Below are positions 8,393-16,688 of a DNA stretch of 55,779 nucleotides, one piece after another (position 1 is the stretch's first letter; the number at the start of each line of letters is the position of its first letter). The notes under the pieces are model-generated. The model saw nothing but the letters and a program-made list of their open reading frames with translations, was not told where the DNA came from and searched no databases. The translations under genes and the position numbers were made by a program. This DNA comes from Inediibacterium massiliense (GTDB lineage: Bacteria; Bacillota; Clostridia; Peptostreptococcales; Thermotaleaceae): the NCBI RefSeq assembly GCF_001282725.1, contig NZ_LN876586.1, positions 949,364 through 1,005,142 of the forward strand, given 5' to 3'.

Positions 8393-9937
8393 TACAGTAG
8401 TACTAGATTTATTAAAATCTAAAAGAATAGATTCAAGCTCTTCTCCTGTAAGTGTTTCTTTTTTAAATAATTCGTGAGCAATGGCTTCTAATAAATCTGT
8501 ACGTTCTTTTAGATGTCCATAAGCTTCTTCATAACACTCATCTATAATTAATCGAATTTCTTCATCAATCATTGGATAACAATTCTTTATAAAAGAGGGT
8601 TCAAATACTCTATTTTTTAAATTGCTCATTCCATATTCACATACCATTTGATAGGCAATATGATTTGCTTTTTTTAAATCATCTCTTGCACCAGTTGATA
8701 TTTCTCCAAACGTGAGTTGTTCAGCACATCTTCCTCCTAACAAAACTTTTATTTTGTTTTTGAGTTCATCTGTAGTGGTTAGAAAACGCTCTTCGCAAGG
8801 GGCATACATAACATAACCTAAAGCTTCTCCTCTAGGAACAATAGACACTTTTGAAATTAAATCAGTACTTAGAACTTTTCCAATTAAAGCATGTCCTGCT
8901 TCATGATAAGAAACTTTTTGTTTTTCCTTTTCTAAAATAGAAGCATTTTTTCTTTGTAGACCTGCCACTACTTTTTCAATAGCTTCATTGAACTCGTGAA
9001 TTCCAATGGCTTTTTTATTGTTTCTTACTGCCAAAATAGCTGCTTCATTGGCAATATTAGAAAGATGAGCTCCAGACATGCCATGGGTTCTTTTTGCAAG
9101 TTCTTGTATATTTACACTTTTGTCAATAGGCTTGTTTTTGGTATGCACTTGAAAAATTTCTTCTCTAGCATGAAGATCAGGATTGCCAATAAACATATGA
9201 CGATCAAATCTTCCAGGGCGAAGTAAAGCTTCATCTAATAGATCTAGTCGATTAGTAGCGCCTATGACGATCACTGTTTGATCTGAATGAAATCCATCCA
9301 TTTCAATAAGAAGTTGATTGAGAGTTTGGTCCTTTTCATTATTACTTTCTGTGGTTCTCTTTGCTCCGATAGCATCAATTTCATCAATAAAAATTACACT
9401 AGGAGCACCTTTTTTAGCTTTTTCAAATAAACTTCTTACTCTTTTTGCGCCTACACCTACATATTTTTCTACGAATTCAGAACCACTTGCAGGGAAAAAA
9501 CTAGAATCTGTCTCTCCTGCTAAAGCTTGAGCTAAAAGGGTTTTACCTGTTCCAGGAGGACCAAAAAATAAAATACCCTTTGGAATTTTAGCACCCATTT
9601 CATGATACTTTTGAGGCTCTTTGATAAAGTCTATAATCTCTAATAATTCTTCTTTTACTTCATCAAGGCCAGCTACATCATTAAAACGAACAGAAGGTTT
9701 ATTGAGATGACCATTTTGGCGATCATCTTTTTTTTCCATTTGAATATGAGAAGGTTCTAGTTGAGGAGATCTGTCACGTTTCATGTAATAAATGAAAGTA
9801 CACAAAAATAAAAAGATGAAAAATAATTTGTTTATGGGTAGCTTGTTTAAAATTTTGTTGTATGGGCTTGCCATGAACCATAAACCTACTGTGAAAATAC
9901 AGCAAAAAAGAAATAAAATAATTTTCTTTCTTGAAAT
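8390..9937 (-). CDS. Short FtsH-family AAA+ zinc metalloprotease
   Basis: A membrane-bound ATP-dependent protease. Counting from ATG 9874: Walker A GPPGTGKT at 105-112, Walker B VIFIDEID, the second region of homology ending in RPGRFDRH, and the zinc site HEAGH near 323. It lacks the ~70-residue extracytoplasmic domain of classical FtsH. ATG 9874 has no good ribosome site, and the frame stays open for 21 more codons that encode SRKK and then a clear membrane helix, starting at ATT 9937 with GGTGA six bases upstream. That start gives 515 residues and two membrane helices joined by a short loop. The AUU start is inferred; the family is certain. Confidence 0.9.
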   Translation of the reverse strand: MSRKKIILFLFCCIFTVGLWFMASPYNKILNKLPINKLFFIFLFLCTFIYYMKRDRSPQLEPSHIQMEKKDDRQNGHLNKPSVRFNDVAGLDEVKEELLEIIDFIKEPQKYHEMGAKIPKGILFFGPPGTGKTLLAQALAGETDSSFFPASGSEFVEKYVGVGAKRVRSLFEKAKKGAPSVIFIDEIDAIGAKRTTESNNEKDQTLNQLLIEMDGFHSDQTVIVIGATNRLDLLDEALLRPGRFDRHMFIGNPDLHAREEIFQVHTKNKPIDKSVNIQELAKRTHGMSGAHLSNIANEAAILAVRNNKKAIGIHEFNEAIEKVVAGLQRKNASILEKEKQKVSYHEAGHALIGKVLSTDLISKVSIVPRGEALGYVMYAPCEERFLTTTDELKNKIKVLLGGRCAEQLTFGEISTGARDDLKKANHIAYQMVCEYGMSNLKNRVFEPSFIKNCYPMIDEEIRLIIDECYEEAYGHLKERTDLLEAIAHELFKKETLTGEELESILLDFNKSSTTV

Positions 9938-10120
9938 AGCTCATCACCTTCTTTCTTAAAGAATATATTCATAGTTTGCCCCAATCTAATAAAAAAAATA
10001 TAAAGGATTTATGGAAAAAAATAAAAACAAAATGAGAGATATTGGAATGAAATTGGACAGTATCTGCATAAATATAAATAAGACCAAATTTTAAAAATAA
10101 AAAAATTGGGAGGAAGGCAA

Positions 10121-11251
10121 ATGTTGAAAAGAAGCTTAGCCATTTTTTTGATTGTTGCTATGGTATTTACTATGGTTGCATGTGGATCAGAGACAAAAGA
10201 AGAAAATTGGAAAATAGGAATTATGACGGGAACTGTATCTCAAAATGAAGAAGAATATAGAGCTGCAGAAAAAGTACAACAAAAATATGGGAAAGATAAA
10301 GTGTTGCTTCAAACTTATCCAGATCAATTTATGAAAGAACAAGAAACAGTTGTAACAAATGTAATGAGCATGGCATCAGATCCTGATGTGAAAGCTATTA
10401 TTATTGTACAAGGAATACCAGGAACTTCCGCTGCCATTGATAAAGTAAGGGAAATGAGAGATGATATATTATTTATAATAGGAACAGCAGGAGAAGATCC
10501 AGCTATGATTGCATCCAAGGCAGATGTAGTATTTCAAATGGATGAATTAGGAATGGGGAAAGCTGTAATTGAACAAGCAAAAAAACAAGGAGCAACAAAA
10601 TTTGTACACTATTCTTTTCCAAGACATATGTCTTATGCTCTTTTAGCTGCAAGAAGAGATTTGTTTAGAGAAAATTGTGAGAAGCTAGGACTTGAATTTA
10701 TTGAAGCTACTGCTCCAGATCCAACAGGAGATGCAGGAGTATCAGGAGCGCAACAATACATATTAGAAGATGTACCAAGGAAGGTTCAAGAGTATGGAAA
10801 AGATACTGCATTTTTTGCTACAAACTGCTCTATGCAAGAGCCTTTGATTAAATCTATATTAGAGCAAGGGGCCATATTCCCTCAACAATGTTGTCCATCT
10901 CCATATCATGGATATCCAGGGGCTTTAGGAATTGAGATTCCAGAAGATAAAAAAGGAGATATTGATTTTATTGTACAAGAAATCAAGACAAAAATTTCAG
11001 AAAAAGATGGAACGAAAAGATTTTCTACATGGCCGGTACCTATGAATATGATGTTTGTAGAAGCAGGAACAGAATATGCTCTTGAATATATAAAAGGAAA
11101 TACAAAAGGAAAGGTTGATATGGAAAAGATACAAAAATGCTTTGAAGATTATGCCAACTCCAATATGCATATACAAGTGTATACAGATACAGAAAATCAA
11201 AAGACATATGACAATTATTTAATGGTTCTTTCAGATTTTATTGATTTTTAG
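10121..11251 (+). CDS. DUF3798 substrate-binding lipoprotein of an ABC importer
   Basis: A 376-residue lipoprotein: Lys/Arg, a hydrophobic signal, then the lipobox TMVAC (lipidated Cys near residue 21). The mature part has the look of a type I periplasmic-binding fold (KIGIMTGTVSQNEEEYR, then AIIIVQGIPGT) and fits DUF3798. ATG 10121 follows GGGAGGAAGG; the TTG at 10106 lies before that site. The next genes are a two-domain sugar/nucleoside-type ABC ATPase and two permeases, so it is the binding protein of that importer. The ligand cannot be read from sequence. Confidence 0.85.
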   Translation: MLKRSLAIFLIVAMVFTMVACGSETKEENWKIGIMTGTVSQNEEEYRAAEKVQQKYGKDKVLLQTYPDQFMKEQETVVTNVMSMASDPDVKAIIIVQGIPGTSAAIDKVREMRDDILFIIGTAGEDPAMIASKADVVFQMDELGMGKAVIEQAKKQGATKFVHYSFPRHMSYALLAARRDLFRENCEKLGLEFIEATAPDPTGDAGVSGAQQYILEDVPRKVQEYGKDTAFFATNCSMQEPLIKSILEQGAIFPQQCCPSPYHGYPGALGIEIPEDKKGDIDFIVQEIKTKISEKDGTKRFSTWPVPMNMMFVEAGTEYALEYIKGNTKGKVDMEKIQKCFEDYANSNMHIQVYTDTENQKTYDNYLMVLSDFIDF

Positions 11252-11252
11252 G

Positions 11253-11283
11253 AAGGTTGCCTATAGGGCAGCCTTGCTTTTTC
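11253..11283 (+). terminator. Attenuating hairpin between binding-protein and ATPase genes
   Basis: AAGGTTGCC pairs with GGCAGCCTT (one G-U pair), followed by GCTTTTTC. Such a hairpin after the first gene usually lets the binding protein be made in excess of the membrane parts. Confidence 0.75.
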
Positions 11284-11331
11284 TAATAGATAGGGACATG
11301 TAAATTTGTATCAGTGAAAGGAGGTACTAAG

Positions 11332-12933
11332 ATGGAGGAAAAATATATTTTGCAAATGAAAAATATTCAAAAAGAATATTTTAAAAACAAAGTACTAAAA
11401 GGAATAAATATTTCTGTAAAAGAAGGTGAAATTCATGCTTTATTAGGAGAAAATGGAGCAGGAAAATCTACCTTGATGAATATTTTATTTGGAATGCCTG
11501 TCATTCATAGTACAGGAGGTTTTGATGGAGAAGTTTTGATTCAAGGAAAAAAAGCAGACATTCAATGTCCAAAAGATGCTATGAATATGGGGATTGGAAT
11601 GGTTCATCAAGAGTTTATGCTTATTCCAGGGTTCTCTATTACAGAAAATATAAAGTTGAATCGAGAACATACAAAACATAATATCATTAGTAAATTTACA
11701 AGAGAGAGTTTAAAATCATTAGATATAAAAAAAATGAATGAAGATTCTAGAAATTCATTAGATCAAATAGGAATGGACATCAAAGAGTGGATAAAAATTG
11801 AAGGACTGCCTGTAGGATATATGCAGTTTATAGAAATTGCAAGAGAGATTGACAAAAAAAATGTAAAGCTTTTAGTATTTGATGAACCAACTGCAGTTTT
11901 AACAGAAAGCGAAGCAGATTATTTACTAGATACTATGAAAAAATTATCTCAATCAGGGATTGCCATTTTATTTATTACCCATAGATTAAATGAGGTCATG
12001 AAGGTAGCCAATCAAATTACCATATTAAGAGATGGAGAGTGGATTAATACTTTTAAAAAAGAAGAAACAAATGTAATAGAGCTTGCAAGACTTATGGTAG
12101 GAAGAAAAATTGAAATAACAAATAAAATGGACGAAATACAAGATGATAAAGAAAAGAAAAATATATTATCTATTAGAAATTTAAAAGTAGATATGCCTGG
12201 AGAAGAAGTAAAGGGAATTGATTTAGATGTAGTACAAGGAGAAATTTTAGGAATAGGAGGCTTAGCGGGACAAGGAAAAATAGGCATTGCTAATGGGATC
12301 ATGGGTTTATATAAAGCACAAGGAGAAGTGATGTTAGAAGGGAAAAAGTTACAATTAAATAATCCTAAAGAAGCCATTGAAAATAAAATTGCATTTGTAT
12401 CTGAAGATCGAAGAGGGGTAGGACTTTTGTTAGATACTTCTATAGAACTAAATATTGTTATGACGGCTATGCAGATTCAAAAAAAGTTTATGAAAAAAAT
12501 AGGTTTTTTCTATCAAATAGATCAAAAGAAAGTAAGAGAACATGCACTAAAAATGATAAAAAATCTGGATATAAGGTGTAGAGGACCTCAGCAAATTGTT
12601 AGAAGATTAAGTGGAGGAAACCAACAAAAAATTTGTATTGCGAGAGCTCTCACTTTAAAGCCTAATATTTTATTTGTATCAGAGCCTACAAGAGGAATTG
12701 ATATTGGTGCTAAAAAGCTTGTTCTAGATTTATTATATAAGCTAAATAAAGAAATGAATATGACCATTGTAATGACTTCAAGTGAATTAGGAGAGTTAAG
12801 ATCCATCTGTCATAGAATTGCAATTATTAGCAGGGGAAAGGTAGAAGGTATTTTAAAGCCCATAGATTCTGATGAGGATTTTGGCCTTATGATGGCTGGA
12901 GAGCATGAAAAAAAACATAAGGAGGCCTTATAA
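11332..12933 (+). CDS. ABC importer ATPase, fused two-domain type (sugar/nucleoside class)
   Basis: A 533-residue protein with two ABC domains in the RbsA/MglA/NupO style. The first has Walker A GENGAGKST, Walker B LLVFDEPTAVL and a poor signature (VGYMQFIEIAR). The second has a degenerate Walker A (GGLAGQGKIGIANG) but a good signature (RRLSGGNQQKICIAR) and SEPTRGIDIG. The paired defects, each completed by the other domain, are normal for this class. ATG 11332 lies 5-6 bases after AAAGGAGG; GTG 11314 lies upstream of that site. The stop overlaps the permease start by one base. Confidence 0.92.
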   Translation: MEEKYILQMKNIQKEYFKNKVLKGINISVKEGEIHALLGENGAGKSTLMNILFGMPVIHSTGGFDGEVLIQGKKADIQCPKDAMNMGIGMVHQEFMLIPGFSITENIKLNREHTKHNIISKFTRESLKSLDIKKMNEDSRNSLDQIGMDIKEWIKIEGLPVGYMQFIEIAREIDKKNVKLLVFDEPTAVLTESEADYLLDTMKKLSQSGIAILFITHRLNEVMKVANQITILRDGEWINTFKKEETNVIELARLMVGRKIEITNKMDEIQDDKEKKNILSIRNLKVDMPGEEVKGIDLDVVQGEILGIGGLAGQGKIGIANGIMGLYKAQGEVMLEGKKLQLNNPKEAIENKIAFVSEDRRGVGLLLDTSIELNIVMTAMQIQKKFMKKIGFFYQIDQKKVREHALKMIKNLDIRCRGPQQIVRRLSGGNQQKICIARALTLKPNILFVSEPTRGIDIGAKKLVLDLLYKLNKEMNMTIVMTSSELGELRSICHRIAIISRGKVEGILKPIDSDEDFGLMMAGEHEKKHKEAL

Positions 12934-13973
12934 TGAAAGAGAAGATTAAAAAATGGATAGACCAGTTAGGGCTTCCAAGGATAATCATTACTTGTTTTTT
13001 TATAGGATTATGTTTTGTAGCGTGTGCATTAAAGCTACCCGTACATATGCTTTTAAAAGATACATTAGTGCGAGTAGGAATGAATGGAGTTTTAGTTCTT
13101 TCTATGGTACCGGCTATTACATCTGGAATAGGTCCTAATTTTGGTCTTCCATTAGGAATTGTTTGTGGATTATTAGGAGGACTTTTGAGTATAGAAATGA
13201 ATTTATATAAATTTACAGCTTTTTTTACAGCTATTCTTATTTCCATTCCTTTTGCTGTTATTGCTGGATGGATCTATGGGATTTTATTAAATGAAGTCAA
13301 AGGATCAGAGATGACCGTAGGAACATATACAGGTTTTTCAGTAGTATCATTAATGAGTATAGGATGGATTTTGATTCCACTTAAAAGTCCTGAAATGGTC
13401 TGGCCTATAGGAAGAGGTCTTAGGGTAACTATTTCGTTAGGAGCAAGGTATGCTCAAATTTTAAATAATTTTTTATCCTTTAAAATAGGAAGAATAAAAA
13501 TTCCAACAGGGCTTTTGCTATTTTTTTTACTTTTGTGTCTCATCATGTGGATATTTTCTAGAAGTAAGATAGGACTTGCCATGAAAGCAGCAGGAGATAA
13601 CCCCAAATTTTCCATAGCGTCGGGAATTCAAGTAGATCATTGCAGGATTATAGGTTCTATTTTTTCTACTGTATTAGGAGCCATAGGTATTTTAGTATAT
13701 GCTCAAAGCTATGGATTCTTTCAATTGTATCAAGCACCTCTTATGATGGCCTTCCCAGCAGTCGCTGCTATTTTAATAGGAGGGGCATCTGCTACACAAG
13801 CTAAAATTTCTCATGTAATACTTGGTGTATTTTTATTTCAAGGGTTACTTACTATTGCTTTACCTGTAGCAAATGAGTTGGTGAAACAAGGAAATTTGGC
13901 TGAGGTAGCAAGAATGATTGTACAAAACGGCATTATACTTTATGCCTTAACAAAAGTAGATGGGGGTGAATGA
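12933..13973 (+). CDS. ABC importer permease 1 (BPD_transp_2 family)
   Basis: A 346-residue membrane protein with about eight hydrophobic segments and the family motif MKAAGDNPKFSIASGI, which contacts the ATPase. Its ATG overlaps the ATPase stop (TAATG), and GGAGG lies 8 bases upstream. It partners the second, related permease to make a heterodimeric channel, as in nucleoside or ribose-type importers. Confidence 0.9.
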   Translation: MKEKIKKWIDQLGLPRIIITCFFIGLCFVACALKLPVHMLLKDTLVRVGMNGVLVLSMVPAITSGIGPNFGLPLGIVCGLLGGLLSIEMNLYKFTAFFTAILISIPFAVIAGWIYGILLNEVKGSEMTVGTYTGFSVVSLMSIGWILIPLKSPEMVWPIGRGLRVTISLGARYAQILNNFLSFKIGRIKIPTGLLLFFLLLCLIMWIFSRSKIGLAMKAAGDNPKFSIASGIQVDHCRIIGSIFSTVLGAIGILVYAQSYGFFQLYQAPLMMAFPAVAAILIGGASATQAKISHVILGVFLFQGLLTIALPVANELVKQGNLAEVARMIVQNGIILYALTKVDGGE

Positions 13974-13974
13974 A

Positions 13975-15240
13975 ATGATCAAAATACAAAATGAAGAATC
14001 TCAAAAAGATATGAAAAAGATTTTGTTTGATAATATAGTAACCATTATTTTTGTAATACTTTGTTTAATAGGGATAAAATTATCAAGGCTGCCTATTAGT
14101 TTTATTGGAAATGAGATACTTACTAGAATTACTAGAAATTCTTTTTTAGTATTGTCTTTAATCATTCCAGTTGTAGCAGGAATGGGACTTAATTTTAGTA
14201 TTGTAGTAGGAGCTATGGCAGGTCAAATCGCGATTATTGCTGTAACCCACTGGGGAATTACAGGAATAGAAGGCTTTTTACTTTGTGTAGTACTAAGTAC
14301 TCCTTTTGCATTAATTTTTGGACATTTAACAGGAAAATTATTAAATAAAACAAAAGGTCAGGAAATGATTGCAAGTATGATTGTAGGATTTTTTGCAAAT
14401 GGAGTGTATCAATTGGTATTTTTATTTTTGGTAGGAAACATTATTCCAATGAAAAATCCAGTTTTAATGCTTAGTGGAGGAGTTGGAATTAGAAATACTA
14501 TAGATTTATCTGGAGGAGTAGAACCTACAGGAATTAAATACGCTTTAGATCATTTGTTTAAAATTCCTTTTTTTACTATGATTTTAATTTTTGCTTTTTT
14601 AGGAATTTTATATACGGCATATAAATATTTTAAAGAAAGAAAAAAAATTCAAAGAATTCAATGTGGGATATGTCTTTTATTAGGTATATTTAGTATCTTG
14701 ATGTTAAATAGTTCATCTATGTTAAAAAATTTAAAAGTACCTATTATTACTATTTTAGTAATAGGTAGTCTTTGCTTGTTTAATGTATTGATTTTAAAAA
14801 CAAAAATAGGCCAAGATTTTAAAGCAGTAGGACAGGATCAACATATTGCAAAAATTGCAGGCATTGATGTAGATAAAACTAGAATTTTAGCTATTACTAT
14901 TTCTACTTTATTGGCAGCTTGGGGACAGCTTATTTTTCTTCAAAATCTAGGCACATTAAATACTTATGGAAGCCATGAGCAGATAGGAATGTTTTCCATT
15001 GCAGCTCTTTTAATTGGAGGAGCATCTGTTTCTAAAGCAACTATAGGGCAGGCTATATTAGGAACGACTCTTTTTCATACACTATTTATTGTATCTCCAC
15101 TGGCTGGAAAAAATTTATTTGGCGATGCACAGATTGGTGAATTTTTTAGGGTATTTGTAGTATATGGTGTAATTGGCGTATCATTAGGACTTCATGCATG
15201 GAAAAAAAGAATAGAAATAAAAAATAAAAAGACTGTATAA
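13975..15240 (+). CDS. ABC importer permease 2 (BPD_transp_2 family)
   Basis: A 421-residue membrane protein of the same family as the previous one. It has an ATPase-contact motif FKAVGQDQHIAKIAGI and an extra hydrophilic stretch around residues 215-235 (YFKERKKIQRIQ). ATG 13975 is preferred because GGGGGTGA at 13962-13969 precedes it; ATG 13960 would place the start inside permease 1 and before that site. It is the last gene of the importer operon; I see no strong terminator before the infC promoter. Confidence 0.9.
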   Translation: MIKIQNEESQKDMKKILFDNIVTIIFVILCLIGIKLSRLPISFIGNEILTRITRNSFLVLSLIIPVVAGMGLNFSIVVGAMAGQIAIIAVTHWGITGIEGFLLCVVLSTPFALIFGHLTGKLLNKTKGQEMIASMIVGFFANGVYQLVFLFLVGNIIPMKNPVLMLSGGVGIRNTIDLSGGVEPTGIKYALDHLFKIPFFTMILIFAFLGILYTAYKYFKERKKIQRIQCGICLLLGIFSILMLNSSSMLKNLKVPIITILVIGSLCLFNVLILKTKIGQDFKAVGQDQHIAKIAGIDVDKTRILAITISTLLAAWGQLIFLQNLGTLNTYGSHEQIGMFSIAALLIGGASVSKATIGQAILGTTLFHTLFIVSPLAGKNLFGDAQIGEFFRVFVVYGVIGVSLGLHAWKKRIEIKNKKTV

Positions 15241-15247
15241 AAAAAGG

Positions 15248-15276
15248 TTGACAATCTAAAAATATAATGATAAACT
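15248..15276 (+). promoter_or_regulatory. Sigma-A promoter of infC-rpmI-rplT
   Basis: TTGACA, 17 bases, TAAACT. Transcription would start near 15283, just before the leader hairpins. A TATAAT at 15263 is too close to the -35 to pair with it. Confidence 0.65.
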
Positions 15277-15282
15277 TGATGA

Positions 15283-15440
15283 GTAATGTTAAGTAGAAGT
15301 TTTCCGCTTCTCACCTTACAACAAAAGTTCGTAAGGTATATATGAGCTTTTTTACTTAAGTATTGGATTGAGCTTATGAAGCGGATGTATATTACATTCG
15401 CTTTTTTATTTGTATATAAAAGTTTATCTATTTCATAGGA
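15283..15440 (+). promoter_or_regulatory. L20-type ribosomal protein leader
   Basis: The leader has AGAAG-TTTTCCG-CTTCT (15296-15312), then ACCTTAC (15313-15319) pairing with GTAAGGT (15331-15337). A terminator hairpin follows: AAGCGGATGT and ACATTCGCTT, then TTTTTT (15379-15407). This arrangement before infC-rpmI-rplT matches the Firmicutes L20 leader, where excess L20 binds the RNA and causes early termination. Confidence 0.88.
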
Positions 15441-15451
15441 GGTGTTAAACC

Positions 15452-15961
15452 ATTAAAGAGTTAGAAATCAATGAAGAGATTCGAGATCGTGAAGTAAGGT
15501 TAATTGATGCAGAAGGTGAGCAGCTAGGAATTGTTCCTACAAAAAAGGCATTAGACATGGCAATAGAAAAAAGATTAGACCTAGTAAAGGTTGCTGCTCA
15601 AGCAAAACCACCAGTATGCAGAATTATGGATTATGGAAAGTACAGATTTGAATTGTCCAAAAAAGAAAAAGAAGCAAAGAAAAAACAAAAGATTATTAAT
15701 GTAAAAGAAGTTCGATTAAGCCTAAATATTGAAGAACACGATCTAGCTGTAAAAGCAAACAATGCCATTAAATTCCTTTCTAAAGGAGATAAAGTAAAAG
15801 TTAGTTTAAGATTTAAAGGAAGAGAAATGGGTTATACCAAATTAGGGTATGAAGTAATGGAAAAATTTACAGCACTTATTATTGAAGCTGGTACTGTAGA
15901 GAAAAAGCCGAACTTAGAAGGTAGGAATATGACAATGTTTCTATCACCTAAAAATGCTTAG
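15452..15961 (+). CDS. infC: Translation initiation factor IF-3
   Basis: A 169-residue protein, normal for IF-3. The true start is ATT 15452, ten bases after AGGAGG; the same frame has a stop at 15446-15448, and the next start, ATG 15557, would remove the conserved N-terminal [22 protein letters not shown]. An AUU start is the known hallmark of infC and lets IF-3 repress its own translation. The linker [14 protein letters not shown] and the C-terminal domain [17 protein letters not shown] are intact. rpmI and rplT follow in the usual order. Confidence 0.96.
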   Translation: MKELEINEEIRDREVRLIDAEGEQLGIVPTKKALDMAIEKRLDLVKVAAQAKPPVCRIMDYGKYRFELSKKEKEAKKKQKIINVKEVRLSLNIEEHDLAVKANNAIKFLSKGDKVKVSLRFKGREMGYTKLGYEVMEKFTALIIEAGTVEKKPNLEGRNMTMFLSPKNA

Positions 15962-15984
15962 ATACTAGAGGGGAGGAAATTATT

Positions 15985-16182
15985 ATGCCAAAAATGAAAA
16001 CACATCGTGCAGCAGCAAAGAGATTTAAATTAACTAAAAAAGGTAAGGTAAAAAGAGCAAAAGCTTATAAAAGCCATATCCTAACAAAGAAAACAACAAA
16101 GAGAAAAAGAAATTTACGTAAGGCTGCTATTATGCCAAAATCAGAAGAAAAAAGAGTAAAAAGATTATTACCATACGCATAG
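15985..16182 (+). CDS. rpmI: 50S ribosomal protein L35
   Basis: A 65-residue basic protein beginning [17 protein letters not shown], the L35 signature, and full length. GGGGAGG lies upstream of ATG 15985. Second gene of the infC operon, 23 bases after infC. Confidence 0.98.
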   Translation: MPKMKTHRAAAKRFKLTKKGKVKRAKAYKSHILTKKTTKRKRNLRKAAIMPKSEEKRVKRLLPYA

Positions 16183-16208
16183 ATAAAAGGTAAAGGAGGT
16201 AGAAAAAT

Positions 16209-16568
16209 ATGGCAAGAGTAAAAAAAGCAGTAAATGCAAAAAAGAAACATAAAAAAATATTAAAGCTTGCGAAAGGTTATTATGGTGCGAAGAGCAAACT
16301 TTTTAGAGTTGCAAATCAAGCTGTAATGAAATCTTTAAGATATGCATATGTAGGACGTAAATTAAGAAAAAGAGATTTTAGAAAACTTTGGATTGCAAGA
16401 ATCAATGCAGCAGCAAGAATGAATGGAATTTCTTATAGCAAATTGATCAATGGATTAAAACTTTCAGGTATCGAAATCAATAGAAAAATGTTATCTGAAA
16501 TGGCTATTCATGATGCAGAAGGTTTTGCACAATTAGCAGAAGTTGCAAAACAAAAAGTAAATGCATAA
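16209..16568 (+). CDS. rplT: 50S ribosomal protein L20
   Basis: A 119-residue protein with the L20 landmarks [15 protein letters not shown] and [17 protein letters not shown]; full length. L20 is the expected ligand of the leader upstream of infC. Last gene of its operon. Confidence 0.98.
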   Translation: MARVKKAVNAKKKHKKILKLAKGYYGAKSKLFRVANQAVMKSLRYAYVGRKLRKRDFRKLWIARINAAARMNGISYSKLINGLKLSGIEINRKMLSEMAIHDAEGFAQLAEVAKQKVNA

Positions 16569-16595
16569 ATAGACTCTATATGAGTCTATTTTTCA
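16568..16595 (+). terminator. Terminator of infC-rpmI-rplT
   Basis: AATAGACTC and GAGTCTATT over a 5-base loop, then TTTTTC, directly after the rplT stop. Confidence 0.9.
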
Positions 16596-16655
16596 TTTTC
16601 ATTCATATTTTCGTCTATCCGTGTTCATAATAACCCTAGGGTTTTATTTTGAGTA

Positions 16656-16664
16656 TGCTATAAT
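16656..16664 (+). promoter_or_regulatory. Extended -10 promoter of ktrB-ktrA
   Basis: TGCTATAAT: a consensus -10 with the TGn extension but no good -35 box. The leader to the coding region would be only about 20 bases. Confidence 0.6.
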
Positions 16665-16688
16665 AAATGTAGATACGCAAAATTAGGG

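Noticed and set aside
8996-9530. Forward frames within the FtsH-like gene
   Set aside because: They are shadows of a strongly conserved reverse-strand protease.
15263-15268. TATAAT as the -10 box of the infC promoter
   Set aside because: It is only 9 bases from TTGACA; TAAACT at 15271 has the correct 17-base spacing.
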